Assembly (NCBI GenBank): GCA_000517005.1
Contig: KI911965.1
Location: 444,994-484,578 of the forward strand
Reading direction: 5' to 3'
Length of the DNA: 39,585 nt
Origin: Microvirga lupini
GTDB lineage: Bacteria; Pseudomonadota; Alphaproteobacteria; Rhizobiales; Beijerinckiaceae
Position numbers and translations under genes: made by a program. Under the pieces are notes generated by a model that was not told the origin of the DNA, searched no databases, and saw nothing but the letters and a program-made list of their open reading frames with translations. This document shows, piece after piece, positions 7,465 to 16,672 of the stretch. The first letter of the stretch is position 1, and each line of letters starts with the position of its first letter.

Positions 7465-8634
7465 ATGTCATTTGCGCCCCTGTCCTCCGAACCGCGAAGC
7501 CAAGTCGACGACCCGTCGAGCCTGGTCATGCGCTTTGGCGCACACGAGCCCCTGATGATGGATTCAGGGGTTGCGCTCGCCCCCTGGCAGATCGCTTACC
7601 AGACCTACGGCACCCTCAACGCGGACAAATCCAACGCGGTGCTGATCTGCCATGCCCTCACCGGCGACCAGCACGTGGCGAACGACAATCCCGTGACAGG
7701 CAAACCCGGCTGGTGGCTGACCATGGTGGGGCCCGGCAAGCCGGTGGACACGAACCGCTTCTTCGTGATCTGCGCCAACGTGATCGGCGGCTGCATGGGC
7801 ACCACGGGACCCGCCTCGATCAATCCAGCGACAGGTGAGCCCTACGCGCTGGACTTTCCGGTCGTGACCATCCGCGACATGGTGCGGGCCCAGGCGGCGC
7901 TGATCGACAAACTCGGCATCGAGAGCCTGTTCTGCGTCATCGGCGGCTCCATGGGCGGCATGCAGGTGCTGCAATGGGCGGTGAGCTATTCCAACCGGGT
8001 CTTCTCCGCCCTTCCCATCGCGGCGGCCGCCCGCCATTCCGCCCAGAACATCGCCTTCCACGAGGTCGGCCGCCAGGCGGTGATGGCCGATCCCGACTGG
8101 CGCGGCGGGCGCTACCTGACCGAGGGCACGCGTCCGTCCAAGGGTCTCGCCGTCGCCCGCATGGGCGCGCACATCACCTATCTGTCCGAGATGGCCCTGC
8201 ACCGGAAGTTCGGGCGCAACTTCCAGGACCGCAGCGCGCCGACCTTCTCCTTCGACGCCGATTTCCAGATCGAGAGCTATCTGCGCTACCAGGGCATCTC
8301 CTTCGTCGAGCGATTCGATGCGAATTCCTATCTCTACGTCACCCGGGCGATGGATTATTTCGACATCGCGGCGGAGCATGGCGGCTCGCTCGCCAAGGCT
8401 TTCAAGGGATCGGCCACGCGCTTCTGCGTGATTTCCTTCACCTCCGACTGGCTGTTTCCCACCTCCGATTCGCGCGCCATCGTCCATGCCCTGAATGCGG
8501 CGGCAGCCTCGGTCGGCTTCGTCGAGGTGGAGAGCGACAAGGGCCATGACGCCTTCCTGCTCGAGGAGCCCGAGATGTTTGCAGCCGCGCGCGGCTTCAT
8601 CGACGCGGCGGCGCGGGTGCGGGGAATCGCATGA
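7465..8634 (+). CDS. metX: homoserine O-acetyltransferase
   Basis: A 389-residue alpha/beta-hydrolase-fold acyltransferase that acetylates homoserine for methionine synthesis (O-succinylation is possible in some MetX proteins). The nucleophile elbow GGSMGGMQ gives Ser162; Asp328 (FTSDWLFP) and His361 (DKGHDAF) complete the triad. [16 protein letters not shown] and CHALTGDQH are family blocks. The start has almost no ribosome site, and a later in-frame Met22 would cut only variable residues, so the start is slightly uncertain. Its stop overlaps the metW start (ATGA), the usual coupled metXW arrangement. The leader contains a hairpin followed by a pyrimidine run. Confidence 0.95.
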   Translation: MSFAPLSSEPRSQVDDPSSLVMRFGAHEPLMMDSGVALAPWQIAYQTYGTLNADKSNAVLICHALTGDQHVANDNPVTGKPGWWLTMVGPGKPVDTNRFFVICANVIGGCMGTTGPASINPATGEPYALDFPVVTIRDMVRAQAALIDKLGIESLFCVIGGSMGGMQVLQWAVSYSNRVFSALPIAAAARHSAQNIAFHEVGRQAVMADPDWRGGRYLTEGTRPSKGLAVARMGAHITYLSEMALHRKFGRNFQDRSAPTFSFDADFQIESYLRYQGISFVERFDANSYLYVTRAMDYFDIAAEHGGSLAKAFKGSATRFCVISFTSDWLFPTSDSRAIVHALNAAAASVGFVEVESDKGHDAFLLEEPEMFAAARGFIDAAARVRGIA

Positions 8635-9275
8635 CCCTGCCCACCGCCCTGCCCTTGACCGACAGCGAAACCGGCCACCGCCTCGACTTCCTCCTCGTGG
8701 CCGAGATGGTCGATCCGGGTTCCCGCGTGCTCGACATCGGCTGCGGCGACGGCTCGCTGCTGGCCATCCTGCGCGACCGCAAGGGCGTCGACGGGCGCGG
8801 CATCGAGATCTCGCGCGAGGGCGTGAATGCCTGTCTAGCCAAGGGCCTGCCTGTCATCCAAGGCGACGCCGACACGGACCTCGCCGATTACCCGGACGAC
8901 GCCTTCGATTACGTGATCCTTTCGCAGACGATTCAGGCGACCCGGCAGCCCAAGGTGGTCCTGGAGCATCTCCTGCGCATCGGCCGCCGGGCCATCGTAT
9001 CCTTCCCCAATTTCGGCCATTGGCGCGTGCGTGTCGATCTTGTCCTGCGCGGCCGGATGCCCGTGACCGAGAACATGCCCTATTCCTGGTACGACACGCC
9101 TAATATCCATTTCTGCACCATCCGTGATTTCGTGGAACTGTGTCGCGAGGTCGGCGCGCAGATGGAAAAGGCCGTCGCGCTCAATGCCGGCGGCCAGCCC
9201 ATGCGCGTGACCCTGCCCTGGTGGGTCTGGAACCTGCTCGGCGACCAGGGCGTGTTTTTGCTGAAGCGGCGGTAA
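8631..9275 (+). CDS. metW: methionine biosynthesis protein MetW
   Basis: A 214-residue class-I SAM-methyltransferase-fold protein of the MetW family. The SAM-binding motif [12 protein letters not shown] lies at residues 33-44, and the family blocks [25 protein letters not shown] and [14 protein letters not shown] follow. In other bacteria MetW acts with MetX as an activating partner; whether it methylates anything is unclear. It overlaps metX by four bases, supporting co-translation. The region after its stop is filled by repeats, not another gene. Confidence 0.93.
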   Translation: MTLPTALPLTDSETGHRLDFLLVAEMVDPGSRVLDIGCGDGSLLAILRDRKGVDGRGIEISREGVNACLAKGLPVIQGDADTDLADYPDDAFDYVILSQTIQATRQPKVVLEHLLRIGRRAIVSFPNFGHWRVRVDLVLRGRMPVTENMPYSWYDTPNIHFCTIRDFVELCREVGAQMEKAVALNAGGQPMRVTLPWWVWNLLGDQGVFLLKRR

Positions 9276-9285
9276 TTCGCTCCCT

Positions 9286-9391
9286 GTCATTTCCGGCCGG
9301 AGATGGCGAAAGCCATCGGAGGGGAAGGGAATCCACTCACGAACGCAACGCTATGGATCCCTTCCCTCGCTGCGCTTGGCCTAAGGATGAC
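9286..9391 (+). repeat. GTCATCCCCGG-type long inverted repeat, copy B
   Basis: This is a diverged relative of 2418-2516: it starts GTCATTTCCGGCCGGAG and ends AAGGATGAC, with the internal pair GGGGAAGGGAATCCA against TGGATCCCTTCCC conserved. It begins ten bases after the metW stop and lies nine bases from the three-hairpin repeat at 9400-9488, the same pairing of two elements as at 2320-2516 but with the three-hairpin unit inverted. Confidence 0.8.
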
Positions 9392-9399
9392 ACCCTCAG

Positions 9400-9488
9400 G
9401 TCATGGCCGGGCCTATCCCGGCCATCCCGATCAAGAAAAACGCCGCGCCTCTTTTAATCGGGATCACCGGCACAAGGCCGGTGATGAC
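9400..9488 (-). repeat. three-hairpin intergenic repeat, copy B (inverted)
   Basis: Read on the minus strand this is the same unit as 2320-2407. In plus orientation the hairpins are ATGGCCGGG/CCCGGCCAT, CCCGAT/ATCGGG and ATCACCGG/CCGGTGAT, bounded by GTCAT and GATGAC. It lies between convergent metW and xerD, so it may also act as a two-way transcript end. Confidence 0.85.
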
Positions 9489-9500
9489 GTGAGAGGAAGC

Positions 9501-10433
9501 TTACCCCTCCCCCTCCGCCAGCGGGTGCAGATCACGCACCATACTCTTCAGGCGCTCGTCGAGCACATGGGTGTAGATCTGCGTCGTCGAGATGTCGGAA
9601 TGGCCGAGCAGCTCCTGCACCACACGCAGGTCTGCGCCGTTCTGGAGCAGGTGGCTGGCGAAGGCGTGGCGGAGCACGTGGGGACTGACCTTGTCGGCCC
9701 GCAGGCCCGCCGCCCCGGCCACCGCCTTCAGGTCACGGGCGAAGGCCTGGCGGGTGAGGTGGCCGCTCTCGCTGTCGGCCGGAAACAGCCAGGGGCCGAC
9801 GGCTTTTGTCTGCTCTTCCAGCAAAGCGAGATAGGCGCGCGCTGCGTCCCGAGCCGCATCGGTGAGCGGAACGAGCCGTTCCTTGGAACCCTTGCCGCGC
9901 ACCACGAGGAACCGGTCGCGGGTCTTGGCGGCGCTGCGCGGCAGCGCGATCAGCTCCGAGACGCGCAGGCCTGTGGCGTAGAGAAGCTCCAGCAAGCAGG
10001 CCATGCGGGCGGCGCGCAGACGCTCGGCGGGCGTGGCTTCCGTGTGCTGGACGCCTTCATAGGCCACCTGCAGCAGGCGGTCGACCTCGGCGACGGAAAG
10101 AACCTTCGGCAGCGCCCTCCCCCGCTTCGGCGCCGAGACGGCGGCGGTCGGGTCGGCAGGAGCATAGCCTTCCACGTAGAGGAATTTGTGGAACTGGCGC
10201 ACCGCCGAGAGCCTGCGGGCTGCGGAAGAGGCCTTCAGGCCGCGCTCCTCCAGGCTCGCCATGAAGCTCCGGACGGTGGCGGAGGTCGCGCTATCGGGCT
10301 GACCGCCGGTCTCTTTCAGATACTCAAGGTAATCGTCGAGGTCGCGACGATAGGCATCGAGGGTGTTCTTGGAGGCGCCCCGCTCGGCAGCCAGCATGTC
10401 GAGGAAGAGGCTGGCATGGCGCGCGCCGCTCAT
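9501..10433 (-). CDS. xerD: site-specific tyrosine recombinase XerD
   Basis: A 310-residue tyrosine recombinase. The N-terminal SAM-like core-binding domain covers residues 1-95, the catalytic domain 105-305. All catalytic residues are visible: Arg157 (ATGLRVSEL), Lys181 ([12 protein letters not shown]), His252 and Arg255 ([12 protein letters not shown]), His278 ([16 protein letters not shown]) and Tyr287. With XerC it resolves chromosome dimers at dif. Genome position opposite aroK matches the housekeeping XerD of Hyphomicrobiales rather than a mobile-element integrase. Its start overlaps the stop of the 49-residue membrane protein upstream, giving a two-gene unit. Confidence 0.93.
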   Translation of the reverse strand: MSGARHASLFLDMLAAERGASKNTLDAYRRDLDDYLEYLKETGGQPDSATSATVRSFMASLEERGLKASSAARRLSAVRQFHKFLYVEGYAPADPTAAVSAPKRGRALPKVLSVAEVDRLLQVAYEGVQHTEATPAERLRAARMACLLELLYATGLRVSELIALPRSAAKTRDRFLVVRGKGSKERLVPLTDAARDAARAYLALLEEQTKAVGPWLFPADSESGHLTRQAFARDLKAVAGAAGLRADKVSPHVLRHAFASHLLQNGADLRVVQELLGHSDISTTQIYTHVLDERLKSMVRDLHPLAEGEG

Positions 10434-10579
10434 GAAGACGAAGGGGTCCGGCTAGTGGGGACCGGAACCGTGATCTCGCGCGGATCGGGATCGACGAAGG
10501 TCGCGAGCGCAAACATGGCGGCAAAACCAAGGCCTGCGAGAATGGCGACGACGAGGAGAAACCGGAACAGGGTGGGCAC
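10430..10579 (-). CDS. 49-residue single-pass membrane protein coupled to xerD
   Basis: A short gene starting at GTG (10579) with AGAGG five bases upstream, ending in TGA that overlaps the xerD ATG. The product begins PTLFRFLLVVAILAGLGF; residues ~5-29 form one hydrophobic helix, followed by a short periplasmic or cytoplasmic tail with DPDPREITVPVP. The well-placed ribosome site, the four-base coupling to xerD and the protein-like sequence argue that it is real. I recall similar tiny proteins beside xerD in related genomes, but no function is known. Tail orientation is uncertain. Confidence 0.75.
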   Translation of the reverse strand: MPTLFRFLLVVAILAGLGFAAMFALATFVDPDPREITVPVPTSRTPSSS

Positions 10580-10717
10580 GGGAGCCTCTTGAAACGTTAA
10601 ATCGCTAGAACCATGCCAGGGCGGCGAAGGCAAGCCCTTCTCTTCGGTTAAGTTTGTCAGGGACAGGAGGATAACGCCCTTGTGACAGGCCGCCGCGCCC
10701 GTGCTAGGACTTGGCAC

Positions 10718-11350
10718 ATGAACAATATCAGCCGCTTCAATTCGCTCGATGAAGTCGGCGGGCAAGACCAGGCAAGCCAGCGCGGCCATCCCATCAGCCG
10801 CCAGCTCGGCACACGATCGCTTGTGCTCGTCGGGCTCATGGGCGCCGGAAAGAGCACCGTGGGCCGCAGGCTCGCGCAGACGCTCAAGCTGCCTTTCCGT
10901 GACGCCGATCACGAGATCGAGGCCGCGGCCGGCATGACCATCCCCGAGATCTTCGCCATTCACGGCGAAGAGCATTTCCGCGATGGTGAGCGCCGCGTGA
11001 TCGCCCGCCTTCTGCAGGAAGGCCCGATCGTGCTCGCCACCGGCGGCGGCGCCTTCATGAACGAGGAGACCCGCCAGCGCATCGCCGAACAGGGCATCTC
11101 GCTCTGGCTCAAGGCCGATCTCGACATTCTCATGCGCCGCGTCCGCAAGCGAGCGACCCGCCCCCTTCTGCAGAATCCCGACCCGGAAGGTACCATGCGC
11201 CGCCTGATGGAGCAGCGCTATCCGGTCTATGCTCTGGCTGACATCACCATCGATTCCCACGAGGCGCCGCATGACCGGGTGGTTGCCGACGCCATCAAGG
11301 CCCTCGGGGAGTGGTTCGCCCGCGAAAAACGAGGAAACGCCGAACTATGA
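10718..11350 (+). CDS. aroK: shikimate kinase
   Basis: A 210-residue P-loop kinase that phosphorylates shikimate at O3. Walker A GLMGAGKST is at residues 39-47, the shikimate-binding Asp in RDADHEIE at 61-68, the second shikimate loop TGGGAF at 108-113, and a lid with KRATRPLL. An N-terminal extension of about 30 polar residues precedes the core. The ATG at 10718 is chosen because AGGAC lies just upstream; an in-frame earlier start (10682) would add 12 unlikely Arg-rich residues. The stop overlaps the aroB start (ATGA), and aroB overlaps the next gene, so three genes form a tight operon. Confidence 0.94.
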   Translation: MNNISRFNSLDEVGGQDQASQRGHPISRQLGTRSLVLVGLMGAGKSTVGRRLAQTLKLPFRDADHEIEAAAGMTIPEIFAIHGEEHFRDGERRVIARLLQEGPIVLATGGGAFMNEETRQRIAEQGISLWLKADLDILMRRVRKRATRPLLQNPDPEGTMRRLMEQRYPVYALADITIDSHEAPHDRVVADAIKALGEWFAREKRGNAEL

Positions 11351-12492
11351 CGAGCGCCGCCCAGATGGAAAACCCATCCGTCATCACGGTTCCGGTCCCG
11401 CTCGGCGACAGGGCCTATGACATCCTGGTCGGACGCGGCTTGGTCGAGACGGCGGGAGCGCGCATCGCCGCTCTTGGCGCCCGCGGCGCCGCCATCGTCA
11501 CGGACGAGCACGTGGGGCCACTTTATGCCGGGGCTCTTGCCAAGTCCCTGGAAGCGCAGGGCCTGCGCACCGCCGTGATCACGCTTCCCCCCGGAGAGGC
11601 CACCAAATCCTATGCCAGCCTGGAACAGGTCTGCGACGCGGTGCTGGCCGCCCGGATCGAGCGCGGGGATCTCGTGATCGCGCTCGGCGGCGGCGTGATC
11701 GGGGATCTTGCTGGCTTTGCGGCCGCGGTGGTGCGCCGGGGCGTGCGCTTCGTCCAGGTGCCGACCACCCTGCTCTCCCAGGTCGATTCCTCGGTCGGCG
11801 GCAAGACCGGCATCAATTCCCGCCACGGCAAGAATCTCGTCGGCGCCTTCCACCAGCCGAGCCTGGTGCTGGCCGACACGGCCCTCCTCGACACGCTGCC
11901 GATCCGCGAAATGCGCGCAGGCTATGCGGAGGTGGCGAAATACGGCCTCATCGACGACGAGCGTTTCTTTTCGTGGTGTGAGGCGAACTGGCGGGGCGTC
12001 TTCGCCGGCGGTCCCGAGCGGGACGAGGCCGTAGCCCAGAGCTGCCGCGCCAAGGCCGACGTGGTGGTGCGCGACGAGCACGAGAACGGCGACCGGGCGC
12101 TCCTCAATCTCGGCCATACCTTCGGCCATGCGCTCGAAAAGATCACCCGTTATGACTCTGCGCGCCTCGTCCATGGCGAAGGCGTCGCCATTGGCTTGTG
12201 TCAGGCCTTCCGCTTCTCCGCTTCGCTTGGGTTGTGCCCGACCGTGGATGCAGAACGGGTGGAGGCGCATCTGTCGGCCGCTGGACTTCCCACGCGCCTC
12301 GCCCATGTTCCCGGAGGCTGCGGCACGGTCGACGAGCTTCTCGATGCCATGGCCCAGGACAAGAAGGTGAAGGGCGGCGCCCTGACCTTCATCCTGGCCC
12401 GGGGCATCGGGCAGAGCTTCATCGCTCCCGGCATCGAGGCCGACAAGGTCCGCAGCTTCCTGGAAAGCGAACTTAAACCATCACGACCATGA
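11347..12492 (+). CDS. aroB: 3-dehydroquinate synthase
   Basis: A 381-residue NAD- and metal-dependent enzyme making 3-dehydroquinate from DAHP, step two of the shikimate pathway. Landmarks are DEHV after the first strand, PPGEATKS (81-88), the NAD loop GGGVIGDLAGF (114-124), PTTLLSQVDSSVGGKTGIN (139-157), and metal ligands Glu195 (AGYAEVAKYG), His257 (NLGHTFGHALE) and His276 (LVHGEGV). Its start is fixed by the four-base overlap with aroK; an upstream in-frame start would lie inside aroK. It joins the CM-hisC-tyrA genes 6 kb away in the same overall pathway but is transcribed separately. Confidence 0.95.
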   Translation: MTSAAQMENPSVITVPVPLGDRAYDILVGRGLVETAGARIAALGARGAAIVTDEHVGPLYAGALAKSLEAQGLRTAVITLPPGEATKSYASLEQVCDAVLAARIERGDLVIALGGGVIGDLAGFAAAVVRRGVRFVQVPTTLLSQVDSSVGGKTGINSRHGKNLVGAFHQPSLVLADTALLDTLPIREMRAGYAEVAKYGLIDDERFFSWCEANWRGVFAGGPERDEAVAQSCRAKADVVVRDEHENGDRALLNLGHTFGHALEKITRYDSARLVHGEGVAIGLCQAFRFSASLGLCPTVDAERVEAHLSAAGLPTRLAHVPGGCGTVDELLDAMAQDKKVKGGALTFILARGIGQSFIAPGIEADKVRSFLESELKPSRP

Positions 12493-13787
12493 TCGAAGAA
12501 TCCTCCGGCGATCTCTGGTTTGCAGCCCTGGTCGTCATCTTCTGCCTTCTGCTCTCGGCCTTCTTCTCGGCCGGCGAGACGGCCTTCACCGGCGCATCGC
12601 GCTCCCGCATGCTGGTTCTGGAAAAGGGCGGCGACCGGCGTGCCAAGCTGGTGAACCGCCTGCTCGAAATGCGCGAGCGCTTCATCGGCACGGTGCTGAT
12701 CGGCAACAACATCGTCAATATCGGCGTCTCGGCCTTCGCTACCAGCGTGCTCGTGGCAATCTTCGGCCACGAGGGCGCGATCTACGCCACCGTGACCATG
12801 TCGGTCCTGGTGATCGTCTTCGCCGAGGTGCTGCCGAAGACCCTCGCTATTTCATCTCCCGAGACCGCCTCGCTCTTCCTCTCCCGGCCCATGTCCTGGG
12901 CCGTGGCGCTGCTTGGGCCGCTCGCCATCGCCATCGAGCGGATCGTGCGGCTCATGCTGCGGCCCTTCGGCATCAGGATCGGGGAGAACACGCCGATCCT
13001 CTCGGCCAGCGAAGAGATTCGCGGCCAGGTCGCTCTGCTGCACAAGGAAGGCGGCGTCGCCAAGGTGGAACGCGACATGCTGGGCGGTCTCCTCGACCTC
13101 GAAGACCTGACGGTCTCGGAGGTAATGGTCCATCGCACCAAGATGCGCACGATCAATGCGGATCTGTCGTCGGAAGAGATCGTGCGCGAGGTGCTCTCCT
13201 CGCCCTATACCCGCATGCCGCTCTGGCGCGAGAGCCAGGAGAACATCGTCGGCGTGCTCCACGCCAAGGACCTGCTGCGGGCGCTCGATGCGGTCGGCGG
13301 CGACGCGAGCAAGCTTAAAGTAGAGGCGATTGCGCTGGAGACCTGGTTCGTGCCGGACACCACGTCCCTGCGCGACCAGCTGAAGGCCTTTCTCGCCAAA
13401 AAAACCCACTTCGCTCTCGTGGTCGACGAATACGGCGAGGTGATGGGTCTGGTGACGCTCGAGGACATCCTCGAAGAGATCGTGGGCGACATCAAGGACG
13501 AGCACGATCTCTCGGTCCAGGGCGTGCGGCCCCAGCCGAACGGTTCGGTCAATGTGGACGGATCCGTGCCGATCCGCGACCTCAACCGCGCCATGGACTG
13601 GAATCTGCCGGACGAGGAAGCCACCACCATCGCGGGCCTCGTCATCCATGAGGCGCAGACCATTCCCGACACGGGTCAGATCTTCACCTTCCACGGCTTC
13701 CGCTTCCAGGTGCTGCGCAAATCGCGCAACCGCATCATGGCCCTCAGGATCACGCCGCTCACAATGGTCCGTGCCAGGGCCGAGTAA
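12489..13787 (+). CDS. CNNM/CBS-domain (HlyC/CorC-type) membrane protein
   Basis: A 432-residue inner-membrane protein. An N-terminal CNNM (DUF21) domain with four hydrophobic segments covers residues ~8-180 (LLSAFFSAGETAFTGASRSR, IGNNIVNIG). A tandem CBS pair follows (~205-320; MVHRTKMRTI and VVDEYGEVMGLVTLEDILEEIVGDI), then a C-terminal CorC/HlyC transporter-associated domain (~345-425, with VDGSVPIRDLN). Such proteins are linked to Mg2+ or Co2+ efflux and resistance; the older hemolysin label is misleading. It overlaps aroB by four bases, so it is co-expressed with aroK-aroB despite no obvious pathway link; this order is recurrent in related bacteria. Confidence 0.92.
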   Translation: MIEESSGDLWFAALVVIFCLLLSAFFSAGETAFTGASRSRMLVLEKGGDRRAKLVNRLLEMRERFIGTVLIGNNIVNIGVSAFATSVLVAIFGHEGAIYATVTMSVLVIVFAEVLPKTLAISSPETASLFLSRPMSWAVALLGPLAIAIERIVRLMLRPFGIRIGENTPILSASEEIRGQVALLHKEGGVAKVERDMLGGLLDLEDLTVSEVMVHRTKMRTINADLSSEEIVREVLSSPYTRMPLWRESQENIVGVLHAKDLLRALDAVGGDASKLKVEAIALETWFVPDTTSLRDQLKAFLAKKTHFALVVDEYGEVMGLVTLEDILEEIVGDIKDEHDLSVQGVRPQPNGSVNVDGSVPIRDLNRAMDWNLPDEEATTIAGLVIHEAQTIPDTGQIFTFHGFRFQVLRKSRNRIMALRITPLTMVRARAE

Positions 13788-13826
13788 GTTCAGAGGCTGG
13801 CTCAAGAACCTGCCCATCCCCAAGCC

Positions 13827-13873
13827 CTCATCCTGAGGAGGTTGAGGATGATGAGCCAGCGTCTCAGGATGAG
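13827..13873. terminator. inverted repeat between convergent genes
   Basis: CTCATCCTGAG (13827-13837) and CTCAGGATGAG (13863-13873) are perfect 11-base inverted arms around a 25-base loop. They lie between the ends of the CNNM gene and the hydrolase gene, so they may end both transcripts. No U-run follows. The sequence also resembles a widespread intergenic repeat type. Confidence 0.45.
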
Positions 13874-13898
13874 ACCAGAGATTGCAGAGGTTGATGAG

Positions 13899-14769
13899 CT
13901 AAACCTTCAGGAAATCCACCAACGCCGCGTTGACGGCGTCCGGCTCCTCATGCTGGACCCAATGGGTGGCGTTCTCGATCCAGCGAACATCGCCCGACCG
14001 GCACAAGGCAAGGCTCGCCTCTACCAATCCCTTTTCGAGAAACCGGTCGCGTGCGCCCCAGATGACGAGTGCCGGCGAGCGGATTGTGGGATTCTTCATC
14101 TCGGGCAGGAACGGCAACGCCCGATACCAGTTCAGCATGGCGGTGAGCGCGCCGGGCTGCGACCAGGCTTTCTCGTATTGAGCAATGTCCCCATCCGAAA
14201 ACGTGCCGGGTCGGCTCGAACGCAGGAGTGCATCTTTGAGGCTGCGATAGCCGTTGGCCGAGAGCATGGCTTCGGGCAGCCGTGGAAGCTGGAAGAAGCC
14301 AACGTAAAGGCTTTTGAGCATCTGGCTTGGATGCGAGCGCATATAGGATCCGGCAACGCTCGGATGAGGCGCGTTGAGGGCGACGAGCTTGGTGATGCGA
14401 TCCGGATAGCGCGAAGCCGTCCACCAGGCGACGAGTCCGCCCCAGTCATGGCCTACAACTGAAAAGGTACTGACGGCCGAGCGCATCCGCCAATCCGACG
14501 ATATCCTTCGCCAGCATATCGAGATCGTAGGCCCGCCGTCCTTCGGGCTTGTCGCTGAGATGGTAGCCGCGCTGATCCGGCACGAGCACGCGAAACCCGG
14601 CTTCAGCCAAGGGACCAATCTGATAGCGCCATCCCCACCAGAATTCCGGAAAGCCATGGAGCAGGATCACGAGTAGCCCGTCTTGCGGCCCTGCCTCGAC
14701 GGCATGAAGCGCCACGCCGTTGACCCGGTGGCGGATACCGGGCGTCTGCACATCGAAGGCCTGAATCAT
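13899..14769 (-). pseudogene. alpha/beta hydrolase (epoxide-hydrolase-like), frameshifted
   Basis: Two minus-strand frames encode the halves of one alpha/beta hydrolase. The first (14769 to 14446) has [11 protein letters not shown] and [12 protein letters not shown], reaches ALGRQYL and then runs to a stop. The second, ending at 13899, contains the nucleophile elbow [16 protein letters not shown] with the acid and ATHWVQHEEP with the histidine. Removing one base from the four-base T run (AAAA on plus, 14462-14465) joins them as [14 protein letters not shown], giving 289 residues with an intact Asp-Asp-His triad. It is therefore a recent frameshift or a sequencing error. The gene overlaps the end of ndvA by four bases, so it was an operon partner. 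Haloalkane dehalogenase is an alternative relative. Confidence 0.85.
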
Positions 14770-16568
14770 GCGTGCGCCGATACCCTGGCCACGCGCTTCG
14801 GAGGCTCCTCGGCAACCATGAACTGTGCCTTGGCCAGTTCCGCGAAGCGGCCGCCCTTCGCGACGAGTTCGTCGAAGGTGCCGCTTTCGATGACGCGCCC
14901 TTGGTCGAAGACGAGAATGCGATTGGCATTGCGGATGGTGGCGAGACGGTGGGCGATCATGAAGGTCGTACGCCCGCGCATCACTTCGTCCAGCGCAAGC
15001 TGCAGTTTGCGCTCCGTGGCCGCATCGAGTGCGCTCGTCGCCTCATCGAGAATGAGGATCGGCGGGTTCTTCAGCAGCGCGCGGGCGATCGACAGGCGCT
15101 GACGCTCGCCGCCGGAGAGCGAGCGCCCACGCTCGCCGATGACCGTGTCGAGCCCTTCCGCCTGGCGCGAGATGAACTCGATGGCCTGCGCCCGCTCCAA
15201 AGCCTCGATCATCTCCGCGTCCGTGGCATCGGGCCGTCCGACTTGCAGATTTTCGCGGATGGTGCGGGCAAACAGCATCGGCTCCTGGAACACCACGCCG
15301 ATGTTCCGGCGCAGGGACGAGAGCGTCACGTCGCGAATGTCGAGATCGTCGATGCGGATGCTGCCCGATTGCGGATCGAAGGCGCGGTGAAGGAGTCCCA
15401 GAGTTGTCGACTTGCCCGAGCCGGTGGAGCCGACCAACGCCACGTTTTCGCCCGCTCGAACGGTAAAGGAGACATCCTGTACGGCGGAGCGCTTGCCGTC
15501 ATAGGAGAAGCTCACATTGTCGAAGACGACGTCGCCCCGGTAACGCTCCACATCCCTCGCATTGGCGCGGTCGTGAACGACGGGCGCCGTGTCTAGGATC
15601 TCGAAGAATTCCTGCAGCTTTGGCGCCTGCATGAAGAGCTGGTTGATGAAGCTCACCGCCTGCTCCAGACGACCGATCAGCATGGTTGCCATGCTCATGA
15701 ACATGACGACCTCGCCGATTGTCGCCAAACCGTTCAGATGCAGCCACGTGCCCAGGAGAAATATCGCCGTGACCGTGATCGTGGCCGAGGCACGGGAGGC
15801 GACGGAAGCCAGCGCCCACCAGGACAGCACCGGATTCTGCGCCTGCAGCAGTTGCTGGATGATGGTTCTGAGCGATCGGCTCTCCGCCTCGACCCGGGTG
15901 AAGGACTGGATCACCGGCACGTTGCCGAGCGCGTCGGAGGCATGCTCGGCGAGGCTCGAATGGTAGCGTTCGACCGAGCCCTGGAGAGTTTCCGTCTTGC
16001 GCAACACAATGGCGGTGAGAAAGGCGAAGACCGCCACGAGCGCAACGAGGAGCAGGCCCAGACGCCAGTTCAGGAACACGGTCAGCGGCAGGAGGACGAC
16101 GAGCGCGATGAGGGCCGACAGATGCTCGCGGAAGAAGCCGAGCCAGAGCCATGACATGGCGCCGGAACCTTCCAGCATGACCTTCAGCACGCGGCCCGAA
16201 TGGGTCGAGGTGTGGAAGGCGAGCGGCAATTCGAGCACGTGCTCGAAGTAATTCGCCACCACGGCTAGCCGCCGCCGATGGGCCAGCCGGTCGGCATGCA
16301 ATGCCACAAGGGCGCCCGCACCGATGGAGAACAGCCCGAAGGCCACCCAGGCCAGGATGAGCGGCGTAAGAGTCCCGAACGTCACGGGCGCAGCATTCGG
16401 CATCTGGGCGCGGGTGAGCACGTCGATGATGCGCCCGAACAGGATGGGCTCCGCGAAAGCCGAGATCGCAAGCGCAATGTTCGCCAGGGCCAGCAGCGCT
16501 CCGACCCTGAGATCGGATCCGAGCTGGCCCAGAACACGGATATAAAGCCTGATCAGCCGCATGGGCAT
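14766..16568 (-). CDS. ndvA: NdvA/ChvA-type beta-glucan ABC exporter
   Basis: A 600-residue half-transporter with fused membrane and ATPase domains. About six hydrophobic segments fill residues 18-310. The nucleotide-binding domain has Walker [10 protein letters not shown] (380-388), signature LSGGE (484-488), Walker B ILILDE (504-509) and switch His540. Length and overall sequence resemble the NdvA/ChvA family, which exports cyclic beta-1,2-glucan to the periplasm in rhizobia and agrobacteria. The matching glucan synthase (NdvB) is not in this window, so a general lipid-A-type exporter is the alternative. It lies downstream of another ABC gene (104-base gap), with a hydrolase overlapping its end. 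Confidence 0.82.
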   Translation of the reverse strand: MPMRLIRLYIRVLGQLGSDLRVGALLALANIALAISAFAEPILFGRIIDVLTRAQMPNAAPVTFGTLTPLILAWVAFGLFSIGAGALVALHADRLAHRRRLAVVANYFEHVLELPLAFHTSTHSGRVLKVMLEGSGAMSWLWLGFFREHLSALIALVVLLPLTVFLNWRLGLLLVALVAVFAFLTAIVLRKTETLQGSVERYHSSLAEHASDALGNVPVIQSFTRVEAESRSLRTIIQQLLQAQNPVLSWWALASVASRASATITVTAIFLLGTWLHLNGLATIGEVVMFMSMATMLIGRLEQAVSFINQLFMQAPKLQEFFEILDTAPVVHDRANARDVERYRGDVVFDNVSFSYDGKRSAVQDVSFTVRAGENVALVGSTGSGKSTTLGLLHRAFDPQSGSIRIDDLDIRDVTLSSLRRNIGVVFQEPMLFARTIRENLQVGRPDATDAEMIEALERAQAIEFISRQAEGLDTVIGERGRSLSGGERQRLSIARALLKNPPILILDEATSALDAATERKLQLALDEVMRGRTTFMIAHRLATIRNANRILVFDQGRVIESGTFDELVAKGGRFAELAKAQFMVAEEPPKRVARVSAHA

Positions 16569-16672
16569 CTACCTGCGAACGTGACGAACCCCACGAAGAA
16601 TCCGGCGCCTCCGGTGAAGATTTGCGCACTTCACCCCGATTGAAAAGCCGGGACGTTCCGGACCGTTCCTCA

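Noticed and set aside
9286-9488. Possible CRISPR array or insertion sequence
   Set aside because: Repeats are imperfect inverted elements without regular spacing, spacers, cas genes or a transposase.
9501-10433. Integrase of a mobile element
   Set aside because: Length, catalytic residues and location beside aroK-aroB fit housekeeping XerD; no attachment-site duplication or phage genes nearby, and the tRNA is 29 kb away.
10580-11272. Minus-strand extension of the 49-residue gene to 280 codons
   Set aside because: The upstream part is antisense to aroK; GTG at 10579 has a proper ribosome site.
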